A program made the position numbers and the translations under genes. This document shows, in pieces, positions 20,023-29,633 of a stretch of DNA of 64,000 nucleotides (its first letter is position 1; each line of letters begins with the position of its first letter). Location of the stretch: the NCBI RefSeq assembly GCF_013177635.1, contig NZ_CP030944.1:372001-436000 (forward strand). The letters run 5' to 3'. Under the pieces are notes generated by a model. That model saw nothing but the letters and a program-made list of their open reading frames with translations, made no database searches and was not told the origin of the DNA. The stretch is from Arcobacter aquimarinus (GTDB lineage: Bacteria > Campylobacterota > Campylobacteria > Campylobacterales > Arcobacteraceae).

Positions 20023-20608
20023 AGGAAGAATAGCAGAAGAGACACTTGATAAATTTGAAAAAGCTTTTGGTGAAAAGTTTGTTTTTGAAGATAGAAAATT
20101 AATACTACAAAAAGCTGGATTTAGATTTTTAAATGTAAGAAATCAAGATGTACCAACTTATGTAATGCACGGAGCTGCTGATTTAGGTGTTGTTGGACTT
20201 GATGTATTGGAAGAAAAAGAATACGATTTAATCAAACTTTTGGATTTAGAATTAGGACGTTGTAAAGTTGCTTTTGGTTTAAGAGCAGGTGAAAAACTAA
20301 ATTTTAATAAAAGTAAAATTACAATTGCTACAAAACATGAAAAAATAGCTAAAAAATATTTTGAAGAAAAAGCAATGGCTGTTGAAATCATCAAACTTTA
20401 TGGTTCTATTGAATTAGCACCTTTAGTTGGTCTTTGTGATTGTATTGTTGATATTGTGGAAACTGGTGAAACAATGAAACAAAATGGGCTTGAAGTGGGA
20501 CCTACAATTATGGAAAGTAGTGCACATCTAATAGCAAATAAAAACTCTTTTTATGCTAAAAAAGATTTGATATTAGATTTAAGAGAAAAAATAGAAGTAC
20601 ACTTATAA
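20000..20608 (+). CDS. hisG: ATP phosphoribosyltransferase, short form
   Basis: First enzyme of histidine biosynthesis, joining ATP and PRPP. The 202-residue protein has TIALPKGRIAEE at the start, GAADLGVVGLDVL near 55 and the PRPP loop CDCIVDIVETGETMKQNG near 145. The short form lacks the C-terminal regulatory domain and normally needs HisZ; none is in this window. I chose the ATG at 20000 (GGATAATTG just upstream) rather than the TTG one codon earlier. It overlaps coaX and shares TAATG with the following methyltransferase. Confidence 0.93.
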   Translation: MLTIALPKGRIAEETLDKFEKAFGEKFVFEDRKLILQKAGFRFLNVRNQDVPTYVMHGAADLGVVGLDVLEEKEYDLIKLLDLELGRCKVAFGLRAGEKLNFNKSKITIATKHEKIAKKYFEEKAMAVEIIKLYGSIELAPLVGLCDCIVDIVETGETMKQNGLEVGPTIMESSAHLIANKNSFYAKKDLILDLREKIEVHL

Positions 20609-21303
20609 TGGGATTAGATTTATACGCAAGAATTGAACCTTTTTTAGATTTTGAAGAAGAGGTTTATCTTTTACACAAAGAATTTTTACGATTTGTTATG
20701 ACAAATGACCTTGATAATATTATTGATATTGGATGTGGTCAAGGATATTTTTTAGAAAATTTAAGAATAAATAAGAAAAAATATTTTGGAATAGATTTGA
20801 GTATTGAGCAAATCAAAGTTTGCCAAGCAAAAGGTTTAAATGCACAAGCAATTGCTTTAAAAGATGTAAAAGAAAAATTTGATTGTGCAACAGCGATATT
20901 TGATGTTTTAAATTATATTTCAAAAGAAGAATTAAAAACATTTTTAAAAGAAACAAATGAAGTTTTAACTCAAGGTGCTTATTTTATTTTTGATGTTAAT
21001 TCATATTTTGGTTTCGAAGAAGTTGCTCAAGGAACTATAACTATTGATCTTGAAGATAAATTTATTGCAATTGATGCAAATTTTGAAGATGAAAAACTTC
21101 AAACAGATATTACACTTTTTGAAGAACAAGAAAATGGACTTTTTAGAAAAGAACAAGATTCAATAATTCAAGAATATCATTCTAAAGAGTTCTTAACAAA
21201 GATTCTGAAAGAGACAAATTTTGAAGTAGTAGATATAAAAGAGTTCAATCTTCATACGGATGAAATAGCTGATAAATTGATTTTTATTTGTAAGAAAATG
21301 TAA
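20608..21303 (+). CDS. Class I SAM-dependent methyltransferase
   Basis: A 231-residue cytoplasmic protein with the SAM-binding motif I IIDIGCGQGYFLENL (around residues 37-51), the acidic motif II YFGIDLSIEQIKVCQ and a motif IV-like FDCATAIFDVLNYIS. The substrate is unknown. It is the last gene of the hypothetical-coaX-hisG cluster, coupled to hisG by a TAATG overlap. This context does not specify a substrate; a small molecule is as likely as a macromolecule. Confidence 0.8.
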   Translation: MGLDLYARIEPFLDFEEEVYLLHKEFLRFVMTNDLDNIIDIGCGQGYFLENLRINKKKYFGIDLSIEQIKVCQAKGLNAQAIALKDVKEKFDCATAIFDVLNYISKEELKTFLKETNEVLTQGAYFIFDVNSYFGFEEVAQGTITIDLEDKFIAIDANFEDEKLQTDITLFEEQENGLFRKEQDSIIQEYHSKEFLTKILKETNFEVVDIKEFNLHTDEIADKLIFICKKM

Positions 21304-21412
21304 TAATGAGTATTTATTACATAATTCTTACATAACTTGGTCTTTTTTATTCCATAAAGTAATAACTTTTTTTCTTCTTTGGTTATAATATTCCCTATTC
21401 ACAGGGGAAAAA

Positions 21413-23332
21413 ATGAATTCTTTAAAATCAAAACTAATGTTACTTACGATAATACCTTTTATAATAGGTATTTTTATTCTTTCGGGTATAAATTATTATA
21501 AAACTCAATCTACTTTAAATGAAACATTACATACGTTTGAAGTTTCTATTGTAAAAGAGAAACAGGCTTTACTAAAACATCAGTTTGAAGTTGTTCAATC
21601 TTTAATTAAAACTATTTTAGAAAAAGAAAAAAATATTTTAGTTGCAAAAGAAAAAGTTATTGAGCTTTTAACGGGAATAAGATATTTAGATGATAAAAGT
21701 GGATATTTCTTTGCTTATGAAAAAAAAGGTGATGAATATTACTTTGGATTTCATCCAACAAAACCAAATTTAAATAATCAAAAAACAAATATTAAAGCAC
21801 CTGATATTAAGGGTTATGCTTTTAGAGAAGATTTAATTAAATTTGCAAAAGAACAAAAATATATCACTTATTATTACGAAAAACCTAAAACAAAAGAAAT
21901 AATCCCAAAAATGGCTTCTTCTATATTTATCCCAGAATTTAATTGGACATTAGTAACAGGAATTTATGTTGATGATATAGAGAATCAAGTAAAAGTTTTG
22001 AAAACACAGATTAATAAACAAAGTAATAATTTACTTTTTATTTTGGTTGTAGTTACTATTTTATTGGTAGTTATTTTAATTGTAACTATTCTTCCTTTAG
22101 TTAATAATTTGATTTTAAAACCTTTAAATCATTTTCAAAATGGTTTAAATAGCTTTTTTAGATATTTAAATAAAGAGTCAAAATCTGTTGAATTAATTGC
22201 TTTAAATTCAAAAGATGAAATAGGTCAAATGGCAAAAACTTTGGATGAAAATATAATAAAAGCTAAAAAAGATATTGAGGAAGATAGAGAACTAATCAAT
22301 GACACAATAAAAGTTTTAGGTGAGTTTCAAAAAGGAGATTTATCTCAAAGATTGAGCACTGATGTAACAAACCCTGCATTTGTAAAATTTAAATCAGTTG
22401 TAAATGATATGGCTAAAAATCTTGAAGAAAATATCGAAAATGTTCTTAAAATTATCGATGAATATAGTAAATATAACTATTTAAATAAAGTAGATACTAC
22501 AAAGTTTACTCATCATCTTTTAAAGTTAGCAAATGGAGTAAATAATTTAGCTGATTCTATAACTCATATGCTTTTAAAAGAAAAAGAAAATGGGGAAATA
22601 TTGATTAATAGTTCAACAGTTTTATTAGAAAATGTTCAAAAATTAAATGAAAGTTCAACAAATGCAGCTGCAAATCTTGAAGAAACAGCAGCTTCTATAG
22701 AAGAAATGACTTCAAATATAAGAAATAATTCTCAAAATATGGCAAAAATGACTAATCTTACAAATAATGTGACAAGTTCTGTAAATAATGGAGAAAAATT
22801 AGCTAATCAAACAGTAAATGCAATGGAAGAGATTAATTTACAAGTTAGTTCAATAAATGAGGCAATTTTAGTTATAGATCAAATAGCTTTTCAAACAAAT
22901 ATACTATCTTTAAATGCTGCTGTTGAAGCTGCAACTGCTGGAGAAGCAGGAAAAGGATTTGCAGTTGTTGCTGCAGAAGTGCGAAATTTAGCTAATAGAA
23001 GTGCTGAAGCAGCAAAAGAAATAAAATCAATAGTTGAAACTGCAACATCAAAAGCAAATGATGGAAAAAATATAGCTACAGATATGATAAAAGGTTATGA
23101 TGAATTAAATTCTAATATATTAAATACAATTGAATTGATAAAAAATATAGAAAATTCAAGTAAAGAGCAATTACAAGGTATTGAACAGATAAATAATGCA
23201 ATTTCAATTTTAGATCAACAAACACAAAAAAATGCAATTGTTGCTACACAAACTAAAGATATTGCACTTTCTACAGATAAAATTGCTAAATTAATTATAA
23301 AAGATGTAAATGAAAAAGAGTTTGAAAAATAA
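21413..23332 (+). CDS. Methyl-accepting chemotaxis protein with Cache sensor
   Basis: A membrane chemoreceptor of 639 residues. An N-terminal helix (about 9-28) is followed by a periplasmic single-Cache-like domain with the marks YFFAYEKKG and [18 protein letters not shown], then a second membrane helix (about 205-232). HAMP and a long cytoplasmic coiled coil follow; its tip reads [20 protein letters not shown]. No CheB/CheR-tethering pentapeptide is seen at the C terminus. It stands alone, with a TATAAT upstream (near 21387) and a terminator after. The same Cache type occurs in the kinase at 40397-41956. The ligand is unknown; Cache domains often bind organic acids. Confidence 0.9.
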   Translation: MNSLKSKLMLLTIIPFIIGIFILSGINYYKTQSTLNETLHTFEVSIVKEKQALLKHQFEVVQSLIKTILEKEKNILVAKEKVIELLTGIRYLDDKSGYFFAYEKKGDEYYFGFHPTKPNLNNQKTNIKAPDIKGYAFREDLIKFAKEQKYITYYYEKPKTKEIIPKMASSIFIPEFNWTLVTGIYVDDIENQVKVLKTQINKQSNNLLFILVVVTILLVVILIVTILPLVNNLILKPLNHFQNGLNSFFRYLNKESKSVELIALNSKDEIGQMAKTLDENIIKAKKDIEEDRELINDTIKVLGEFQKGDLSQRLSTDVTNPAFVKFKSVVNDMAKNLEENIENVLKIIDEYSKYNYLNKVDTTKFTHHLLKLANGVNNLADSITHMLLKEKENGEILINSSTVLLENVQKLNESSTNAAANLEETAASIEEMTSNIRNNSQNMAKMTNLTNNVTSSVNNGEKLANQTVNAMEEINLQVSSINEAILVIDQIAFQTNILSLNAAVEAATAGEAGKGFAVVAAEVRNLANRSAEAAKEIKSIVETATSKANDGKNIATDMIKGYDELNSNILNTIELIKNIENSSKEQLQGIEQINNAISILDQQTQKNAIVATQTKDIALSTDKIAKLIIKDVNEKEFEK

Positions 23333-23341
23333 CTCTTTTTT
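23313..23341 (+). terminator. Intrinsic terminator of chemoreceptor gene
   Basis: AAAAAGAGTT (23313-23322) pairs perfectly with AACTCTTTTT (23331-23340) around an 8-base loop, and the 3' arm ends in a T-run. The 5' arm and stop codon of the chemoreceptor overlap this hairpin. Confidence 0.85.
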
Positions 23342-23476
23342 GAATTTATTTTTTTAATAAATTGTTTCTCATAAAAAAGAAAAATCTTGTCTTAAATCAA
23401 TGCATTTATTTTATTTTTGATGTAAACTTCTGAAACTTTTAAGTTAGAGTAAAATGTCAGTATAAAGGTTCAAAAT

Positions 23477-24079
23477 ATGACTTATCCACTATTTTTTAAT
23501 AAAATCCCAACAATAAAACTACAAGATGATTTAGCTTCTTTTCTAGGTGCTTTTGAAGATGGAATAATAGAATTTTCATATTTAGATATAGTAAAGAGTG
23601 CGGGGCATAGCTGTCCTACAGTTCTAGGAGCTTATCTTATGACACTTAAGGGATTGGAAGCTTTATATGAAAACGAAATCCCAAAACGAGGAGAGATAAT
23701 AACTGAGTTTAAAGAAGCTCAAAATATTGGAGTTGCTGGAGTTATTGGAAATGTGATGATGAATATTACAGGTGCAGCAACAACAAATGGTTTTAAAGGA
23801 TTAAATGGAAAATTTGACAGGAACCATTTAATGAAATTTGAACAGAATATAAATGAAGCAAATGTAAGATTTACAAGAGTTGATACTTTAAAAAGTGTGG
23901 ATGTTTTTTATGATGCTTCGAGTGTAAAACCTCATGAAGATATGAATTTTTTAATGCAAAAATGTATGCAAGGAAGTGCAACAAAAGATGAAAAAATTGA
24001 GTTTGCTAAACTTTGGCAAAAAAGAGTTGAAGATATTTCTTTGAATATTGATAAAGTTATAAAAGTAAAACTTTTATAA
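23477..24079 (+). CDS. FmdE-like domain protein
   Basis: A 200-residue soluble protein. The segment SAGHSCPTVLGAYLMTLKGL (around residues 41-60) resembles the GHxCPG motif of the FmdE domain found beside formylmethanofuran dehydrogenase and in metal- or cofactor-handling proteins. A downstream glycine/asparagine-rich stretch (VAGVIGNVMMNITGAATT) also fits that fold. There is no methanofuran pathway here, so the role is unknown. It is monocistronic, converging on trpS. The domain call is from motif likeness only. Confidence 0.5.
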   Translation: MTYPLFFNKIPTIKLQDDLASFLGAFEDGIIEFSYLDIVKSAGHSCPTVLGAYLMTLKGLEALYENEIPKRGEIITEFKEAQNIGVAGVIGNVMMNITGAATTNGFKGLNGKFDRNHLMKFEQNINEANVRFTRVDTLKSVDVFYDASSVKPHEDMNFLMQKCMQGSATKDEKIEFAKLWQKRVEDISLNIDKVIKVKLL

Positions 24080-24093
24080 CTTCATAAAAATAT

Positions 24094-25059
24094 TTAGATT
24101 AAACCAACTGCATCTCTAATAATTTCCATTTTAGCAGATGCAATTTTTTTAGCTTTACTTGCTCCAAAATCTAATATTTCTCTTACTTCTTTTATATTAT
24201 TTGAATAATAAGCTCTTTTTTCTTCATAAGGTGCAAAATATTCATTTATTTTATCAAGTAGAGTCATTTTAAAATGCCCATAACCTTCACCAGGTGTTGC
24301 ATATCTTTTTTGTAAATCTTTTAACTCATCTTCATTCATAAATAGTTTAGATAAAGCATAAATATTACAATTTCCCCACTCTTTTGGTTCATCTAGCTCT
24401 TTTGAATCAGTTACTATTCCCATAACTTGTTTTTTTCTTTGTTTTGGTGTTGTAAACATATCAATTGTATTGTTATATGATTTAGACATTTTAGCTCCAT
24501 CAGTTCCAGGAACTGTTGCAACTACTTCATCAACTTTTGATTCTGGAAGTATAAAAATCTCTTTTCCATAAGCAAAATTAAATGATGTAGCAATATCTCT
24601 TGTCATTTCAACGTGTTGAATTTGGTCTTTTCCAACAGGTACAATATTTGAATCAAATAATAAAATATCAGCTGCCATTAAAACTGGATATGAAAATAGA
24701 CCGTGATTTGCTTGAATTCCACGTGCTGTTTTATCTTTATATGAGTGAGCTCTTTCTAATAATCCCATAGAAGTATGATTTGATAGTATCCAATATAGTT
24801 CAAGAACCTCTTTTACATCGTGTTGAACCCAAAATGTAGATTTCTCTGGGTTCATTCCTAGTGCTAAAAAGTTAATTGCAGCTTCATAAGTATTTTTTTC
24901 TAAAGCTTCTTTATCTTTTACAGAAGTTAGTGCATGATATGATGCTAAAAATGCAAAAAGTTCACCTTCATTTTGTGACTCTATCATCTTTTTTATCATA
25001 CCAAAGTAGTTTCCTATGTGTATTGTTCCTGATGGTTGAATACCTGATAAAATTCTCAA
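24094..25059 (-). CDS. trpS: Tryptophanyl-tRNA synthetase
   Basis: Charges tRNA-Trp. Class I motifs are clear: the HIGH-equivalent IHIGNYFG near the N terminus and KMSKS in GAKMSKSYNNTI near residue 180. I place the start at the TTG at 25059 (RILSGIQPSGT follows, the usual TrpS N terminus), with AGGA 7 bases upstream. This gives 321 residues. A longer frame from a TTG at 25107 would add 16 unrelated residues and overlaps the likely -10 box TACAAT. An out-of-frame ATG-ATT-TGA lies between ribosome site and start. Confidence 0.95.
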   Translation of the reverse strand: MRILSGIQPSGTIHIGNYFGMIKKMIESQNEGELFAFLASYHALTSVKDKEALEKNTYEAAINFLALGMNPEKSTFWVQHDVKEVLELYWILSNHTSMGLLERAHSYKDKTARGIQANHGLFSYPVLMAADILLFDSNIVPVGKDQIQHVEMTRDIATSFNFAYGKEIFILPESKVDEVVATVPGTDGAKMSKSYNNTIDMFTTPKQRKKQVMGIVTDSKELDEPKEWGNCNIYALSKLFMNEDELKDLQKRYATPGEGYGHFKMTLLDKINEYFAPYEEKRAYYSNNIKEVREILDFGASKAKKIASAKMEIIRDAVGLI

Positions 25060-25121
25060 ATCATAATCCTTATTTATTTTTTGCGAAATTGTATCTAAAC
25101 TTAGCAAAATAAATTTAGTGA

Positions 25122-27167
25122 TTAAAACTCATACTTAACACTAAATCTAAAATCTCTACCCATTTCATATCTGTAAACATTTGCTTGATTTTTTGTAGAA
25201 ATAGTTGTTGCTTTTGCATACTGTTTATCTGTTAAGTTATTAACAGCTGCAAATAAAGTCCATTGTGAATTTAGTTTATATTTCATATTAATATCATGGG
25301 TTGTGTATCCGCCTCTTACATTTTCATTGTTACTACTATCTAAAACATTTGTCCCTGCCATTGCATTTAAAGTATAAGCAGCAACTAATTTATTTGTAAG
25401 TTCAACTTCTGTATTCCAAACAAACTTTTTACTATCATAAGCACCAACTCTTCTTATGTTTTGATCTTCATTTATGTTTGAAGTATTTGTTATGTCACTT
25501 GCTTGATTATTTGTATCTATTTGTGTGTAAGCTAAAGATGTTGAAAAAATATCATAATAGTATGAAGTTTTTAGCTCAAAACCTTTTGATTTAAATTCAT
25601 CATCTCTGTTGTAAATATCTTGAAGAGTCCATCCACCCTCTCCACTTCCACATTTTCCAGAAGAACAATTTGTGTCTTTTGATACTATGAAGTCATTAAT
25701 TTTTGTTTGGAATACATTTGCATCAAAAGTTATGTAATCGTCATTTACAAAAGTATCTTTTTTATTGTATTTATAACCTATTTCATATCTGTTTGATTTT
25801 TCAGCATTTAAATCATTTGAATAACTTGAATCAATTTTTGTGTTTAAAGCCCAAGTAAAAGGAATAAGTCCACTCATTCTGCTACTTTTCCCATAATTTG
25901 CATATATCAAAGAATTATCAGTTAAAGAGTAATCAACTCCAATATTTGGAGAAAAAGTATTATCAGTTTGTTTTCCCAGTCCAGTTTCAAAACTATAATA
26001 ATCATATCTTAATCCATAATCTATACCCAAAGAGCCAATTTCAGTTCTATTTTGTATAAATAAAGCTTGATTATTTGAATCTAAATCTGAATATTTTGTT
26101 ATGTTTCTATCAGGTATTTTTAAATCATTTATATAAAAACTTCCTTTTCCATGTTCTTTTTGAAATTCTCCTCCAATAGAAACTCTATTTTTAAATGAAG
26201 ATATATCAAAATCAAAATGATTTTGTACTTTTAATCCAATATTTCTATTCTCATAAGTTCTATTTCCATTTATATTATTTGCATTTTTTCTTTCAAGAGT
26301 TATATCCGTTAAGTTTAAATTAGTATCTAAATTTATTAAGTTACTTGGATTATAGTTATGACTTAAGGCATAATTTGTAGTACTTGAAACAATTTTTTCA
26401 AGTTGTGATGCTAATGGTCTGTATTCTGTTCCTGCCCATCTTGAGTCACCACTATTTTCATTTTTATTTATTGTTAGTTTTAAATCATGATTTTTAGTAT
26501 CTAACATAGAAAGTTTAAATAAATAGTCTCTATCATGATATGCTGTAGCAATTTCTTCATTTCCATTTCCATCTTTGTAATTATTGCTATTTACACCACT
26601 TATACTTACATAAGCTCCAATATTTTCATTAAAAACTTGATAGGCTATTACATTACCATGTTTTACATTACCATTTGTGTTATACCCTGTTTTAAAAATA
26701 GCACCATAGTTTTTATCGCCTTTTACAAAATCTTGTGCATCTTTAGTAGTCATTTCTATGCTTCCTGCTAAAGCACTACCTTTTGAAGCATCAGGAGATG
26801 TTTTTATATCAACAACTTTTAATAAATCAGGATTTATACCTAATTCATTACTTCTATGTTGAAACATATTTTTACCTTGTTTTGCACCATCTAAAGAGAT
26901 GTTTAAATTTGAACTTTCAATTCCTCTTAAATATACTCTTTGTACATTTATAGCACCACCTCCAACTTCTATTGAAGAATTATTTTTTAACATATCAGTA
27001 AAAGAATTTACTTGATTTTGTTCTGCTTTTTCTAAATCAATCTCTATAGAATTTGTTTTTCTTTCAATTTTTTCTTCTATTTTAATACTATCTAAAACTG
27101 TAATTTCACCTAAAAGTAAAGCAGGTAAAAACAGAGGTATTATTTTTATAAATTTTTTATGTGTCAT
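25122..27167 (-). CDS. TonB-dependent outer-membrane receptor
   Basis: A 681-residue outer-membrane transporter for an iron chelate, haem or another scarce ligand. A short signal peptide (residues 1-19) precedes a plug domain (about 35-150; VYLRGIESSNLNISLDGA, DASKGSALAGSIEMT). A beta-barrel follows, ending RFSVKYEF with the terminal Phe needed for outer-membrane insertion. A CSSGKCGSGEGG loop near 505 could form a surface disulfide. It is a single gene downstream of a double palindromic operator. No TonB/ExbBD or ABC partners are in the window, so the ligand cannot be named. Confidence 0.92.
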   Translation of the reverse strand: MTHKKFIKIIPLFLPALLLGEITVLDSIKIEEKIERKTNSIEIDLEKAEQNQVNSFTDMLKNNSSIEVGGGAINVQRVYLRGIESSNLNISLDGAKQGKNMFQHRSNELGINPDLLKVVDIKTSPDASKGSALAGSIEMTTKDAQDFVKGDKNYGAIFKTGYNTNGNVKHGNVIAYQVFNENIGAYVSISGVNSNNYKDGNGNEEIATAYHDRDYLFKLSMLDTKNHDLKLTINKNENSGDSRWAGTEYRPLASQLEKIVSSTTNYALSHNYNPSNLINLDTNLNLTDITLERKNANNINGNRTYENRNIGLKVQNHFDFDISSFKNRVSIGGEFQKEHGKGSFYINDLKIPDRNITKYSDLDSNNQALFIQNRTEIGSLGIDYGLRYDYYSFETGLGKQTDNTFSPNIGVDYSLTDNSLIYANYGKSSRMSGLIPFTWALNTKIDSSYSNDLNAEKSNRYEIGYKYNKKDTFVNDDYITFDANVFQTKINDFIVSKDTNCSSGKCGSGEGGWTLQDIYNRDDEFKSKGFELKTSYYYDIFSTSLAYTQIDTNNQASDITNTSNINEDQNIRRVGAYDSKKFVWNTEVELTNKLVAAYTLNAMAGTNVLDSSNNENVRGGYTTHDINMKYKLNSQWTLFAAVNNLTDKQYAKATTISTKNQANVYRYEMGRDFRFSVKYEF

Positions 27168-27188
27168 AATTTTCTCTTTCTTTAATAT

Positions 27189-27232
27189 GCAACTAAGTTG
27201 CGTTGAAATTATATATAATGCAACTTAGTTGC
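27189..27232 (-). promoter_or_regulatory. Double palindromic operator and -10 box of TonB receptor gene
   Basis: GCAACTAAGTTGC (27189-27201) and GCAACTTAGTTGC (27220-27232) are each near-perfect palindromes and are inverted copies of each other, centres 31 bases apart. A minus-strand TATAAT at 27213-27208 lies between them, placing the downstream copy at about +1 to +13. This is the layout expected of a repressor operator. It does not resemble the AT-rich Campylobacter Fur box. Confidence 0.75.
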
Positions 27233-27334
27233 AGTTTAATTCTAATAACAATTATTAATATTTAGTAGATAATAGAATAATATAAATCTAATCTCTTTAT
27301 GATACAATTGCGAAAATTTTTAAAGGAGAATAAT

Positions 27335-27541
27335 ATGGCAAGCGTTATAGTTGAAAGAGCCTGTGGATGTTTTAGAAACTCTAATTTTGAACAAGAAACA
27401 CATTTTAATACAGTTGAAGAAGCATTGGAAAAGGCAAATGAAATGTGTATTATTATGAATGAAGACTTCTGTCACAAGCATAAATTTAGAAGTGAATACG
27501 TTGATGGAAATGTAATTATCAAAATGGAAATGAACGGATAA
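27335..27541 (+). CDS. Small Cys/His-rich hypothetical protein
   Basis: A 68-residue soluble protein starting at the ATG at 27335, preceded by AAAGGAGAATAAT. A longer start at 27299 is unlikely because a TACAAT -10 box (27303-27308) would lie inside it. It contains ACGCF near residue 9, a Cys in EMCIIMNEDFC and CHKHKF near 50. This Cys/His pattern could bind a metal, but no standard motif is met. It lies alone between the TonB receptor promoter and serS. I recognise no family. Confidence 0.7.
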   Translation: MASVIVERACGCFRNSNFEQETHFNTVEEALEKANEMCIIMNEDFCHKHKFRSEYVDGNVIIKMEMNG

Positions 27542-27613
27542 GTTTAAAAACTCGTCTAATCTCTTTGTAGCTTTTTTTGGTTATAATTCCAAGAAAAATT
27601 ACAAAGAGTAAAT

Positions 27614-28855
27614 ATGATAGATATAAGATTACTTCAAAAAGATTTTGAAAAAGTTGCAACAGCTTTACAAAAAAAAGGTGTTGATAACGAACTTTTAAAT
27701 AACTTAAAATCTCTTGCAAATACAACAAAACAAAAAAGACAAGAGATGGAAGATGTTACAGCTTCTCAAAACGCACTTTCAAAAGAATTTGGAAGATACA
27801 AAAAAGAAAACTTAGATGTGACAGAACTTCAAGAAAATATAAATAATCTAAAAAATAAAAAACAAGAACTAGAAGATGAGGTTAGAGTTTTAGAAGAAGA
27901 ACTAACTTCAGTTATTTTAGGTGTTCCAAATATGCCTGATGACTGTGTTCCTGTTGGTGCTGATGAAAATGAAAATGTGATTTTAGAAGTAATTGGTGAA
28001 AAACCAACTTTTAATTTTGAACCAAAAGAGCATTGGGATTTAAACAATGGTTGGTTAGATTTTGAAAGAGGTGTTAAACTAGCAAAATCTAGATTTAGTG
28101 CAATTAAAGGCGATGGAGCAAGGTTAGAGCGAGCTTTAATCAACTATATGCTTGATTTTAATAGACAAAGAGGTTTCGAAGAGTGGTATGTTCCATTTAT
28201 GGCAAATTCAAATACTCTTCAAGGAACAGGGCAACTTCCAAAATTTGCTGATGATTTATTTAAAATTGAGGGTGAAGATTTATATTTAATCCCAACAGCT
28301 GAGGTTAGTTTAACAAATCTTTATAATGATGAAATTATTGATGTATCTGAATTACCATTATTACTTACATCTTATACTCCTTGTTTTAGAAAAGAAGCTG
28401 GAAGTGCAGGTCGAGATACAAGAGGATTAATTAGACAACATCAATTTGATAAAGTTGAAATGGTTGCTATTACTTCACAAGAACAATCAGATGAAATTTT
28501 CCAAAAAATGGTAAGTTGTGCAAGTGATTTATTAACTTCACTTGGACTTGCTCACCAAAAAGTACAATTATGTACGGGAGATTTAGGATTTAGTGCAGCA
28601 GTTACAATTGACTTAGAAGTTTGGTTACCTGGACAAAATAAATATAGAGAAATTTCATCAATCTCAAATACAAGAGATTTTCAAGCAAGAAGGGCAAAAA
28701 TTAGATATAAAGAAGATAAGAAAAATATCTTAGCTCACACTTTAAATGGTTCAAGTTTAGCTGTTGGAAGAACACTTGTTGCTATTATGGAAAATTATCA
28801 AAATGAAGATGGAACAGTTAGAATTCCAGAAGTATTAAAACCATATATTAAATAG
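27614..28855 (+). CDS. serS: Seryl-tRNA synthetase
   Basis: Charges tRNA-Ser and tRNA-Sec. The 413-residue protein has the N-terminal long helical hairpin that grips the tRNA arm (about 30-105, rich in K/E/L). The class II catalytic core follows: motif 2 in [17 protein letters not shown] near 257-273 and motif 3 in [19 protein letters not shown] near 375. Length is typical. The gene has its own strong terminator. Confidence 0.97.
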   Translation: MIDIRLLQKDFEKVATALQKKGVDNELLNNLKSLANTTKQKRQEMEDVTASQNALSKEFGRYKKENLDVTELQENINNLKNKKQELEDEVRVLEEELTSVILGVPNMPDDCVPVGADENENVILEVIGEKPTFNFEPKEHWDLNNGWLDFERGVKLAKSRFSAIKGDGARLERALINYMLDFNRQRGFEEWYVPFMANSNTLQGTGQLPKFADDLFKIEGEDLYLIPTAEVSLTNLYNDEIIDVSELPLLLTSYTPCFRKEAGSAGRDTRGLIRQHQFDKVEMVAITSQEQSDEIFQKMVSCASDLLTSLGLAHQKVQLCTGDLGFSAAVTIDLEVWLPGQNKYREISSISNTRDFQARRAKIRYKEDKKNILAHTLNGSSLAVGRTLVAIMENYQNEDGTVRIPEVLKPYIK

Positions 28856-28869
28856 TTAAAATAGAAGAC

Positions 28870-28906
28870 AAAAAAAAGGGGAAGTTGGTGAAACTTCCCC
28901 TTTTTT
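28870..28906. terminator. Strong intrinsic terminator after serS
   Basis: A perfect 15-base-pair stem, AAAAAAGGGGAAGTT with AACTTCCCCTTTTTT, closes a GGTGA loop. It is followed by a T-run on the plus strand and by T residues on the minus strand, so it can stop transcription from both directions. Confidence 0.9.
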
Positions 28907-29172
28907 ATTAGATTTTAATAAAAAAATATTAAAACGATGAAATTAAAATCTAATTACTTAAACAGAACGACCTTTTTGGTTAAATCCAAAATTAAAAAAA
29001 GAAGCTTTATCTTAAAAATTTCAGGATGAAAATTTTAACTAAGGAGAGATAAGTAGATAAAACCTCTTAATTTGTAAAATTATACATCTTCTAAACTTAA
29101 AGAATGCTATTTTAATGCTACGTTTATAAATTTTATTTTAATATTTATAATTAATTTTAAAAGTTAATTGAA
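28907..29172. other. Non-coding gap with inverted repeat; possible minus-strand small RNA
   Basis: No convincing reading frame. TTAGATTTTAAT (28907-28918) is exactly inverted at 28941-28952 (ATTAAAATCTAA) with a 22-base spacer. On the minus strand a TATAAT (29084-29079) could start an RNA near 29072 that would run about 200 bases into the serS terminator. No known riboswitch or RNA family is recognised. The remainder is AT-rich and featureless to my reading. Confidence 0.3.
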
Positions 29173-29556
29173 TTATTTAATAAAAACTTTTGAATCATAA
29201 AGTTTATTATCAATTTTTATTTCAAAATATCCTTTATCCACATTGTAATGAATAAAAGTAATTTCTGTTCCTATTTTGATTTTATTTTTATTATAAATTG
29301 GAATTTGATTTTGTATATATCCCAATGAATTTCCTATTTTTACCTCAATTTTTGAATTATTACTTATATTTCCAAAAATTACTATTTTAGAAAAACATAT
29401 TCCATTATAATCATCTTGAGTAATTTTTTTATGTTGAATATTTTCTCCTGTTCCATTTTCATGAAAAATTCCAATTGCATAAGAGCCTTGTATATTTGAA
29501 TCAAAAGAGAAAAGATTAGATATTATTAAAAATAAGGTTAAAATAAATTTTTTCAT
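29173..29556 (-). CDS. Hypothetical secreted protein
   Basis: A 127-residue protein with a clear signal peptide (MKKFILTLFLIISNLFSF, cleavage likely before DSNIQ) and no lipobox. The mature part, about 108 residues, is polar and beta-rich (KIEVKIGNSLGYIQNQIPIY), suggesting a small beta-sandwich in the periplasm or outside. A single Cys lies near residue 54. It is monocistronic, and I know no family for it. Confidence 0.7.
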   Translation of the reverse strand: MKKFILTLFLIISNLFSFDSNIQGSYAIGIFHENGTGENIQHKKITQDDYNGICFSKIVIFGNISNNSKIEVKIGNSLGYIQNQIPIYNKNKIKIGTEITFIHYNVDKGYFEIKIDNKLYDSKVFIK

Positions 29557-29633
29557 CTTTTATGATACTATTTTTTAGTATATTATTTGTATAAAATATA
29601 TTTATAATTTAAAAATTTAAAATAGGAAGATTT

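Noticed and set aside
25060-25107. Longer N terminus for TrpS starting at a TTG at 25107
   Set aside because: The extra 16 residues do not match the family, they overlap a likely -10 box, and the TTG at 25059 has a well-spaced ribosome site and the usual RILSGIQPSG start.
27299-27334. Earlier ATG for the small Cys/His-rich protein
   Set aside because: It falls before the TACAAT -10 box and lacks a ribosome site; the ATG at 27335 follows AAAGGAG.
28861-29172. tRNA, riboswitch or other known RNA in the gap after serS
   Set aside because: No cloverleaf, conserved riboswitch core or known RNA motif could be recognised; only a terminator and an inverted repeat are supported.
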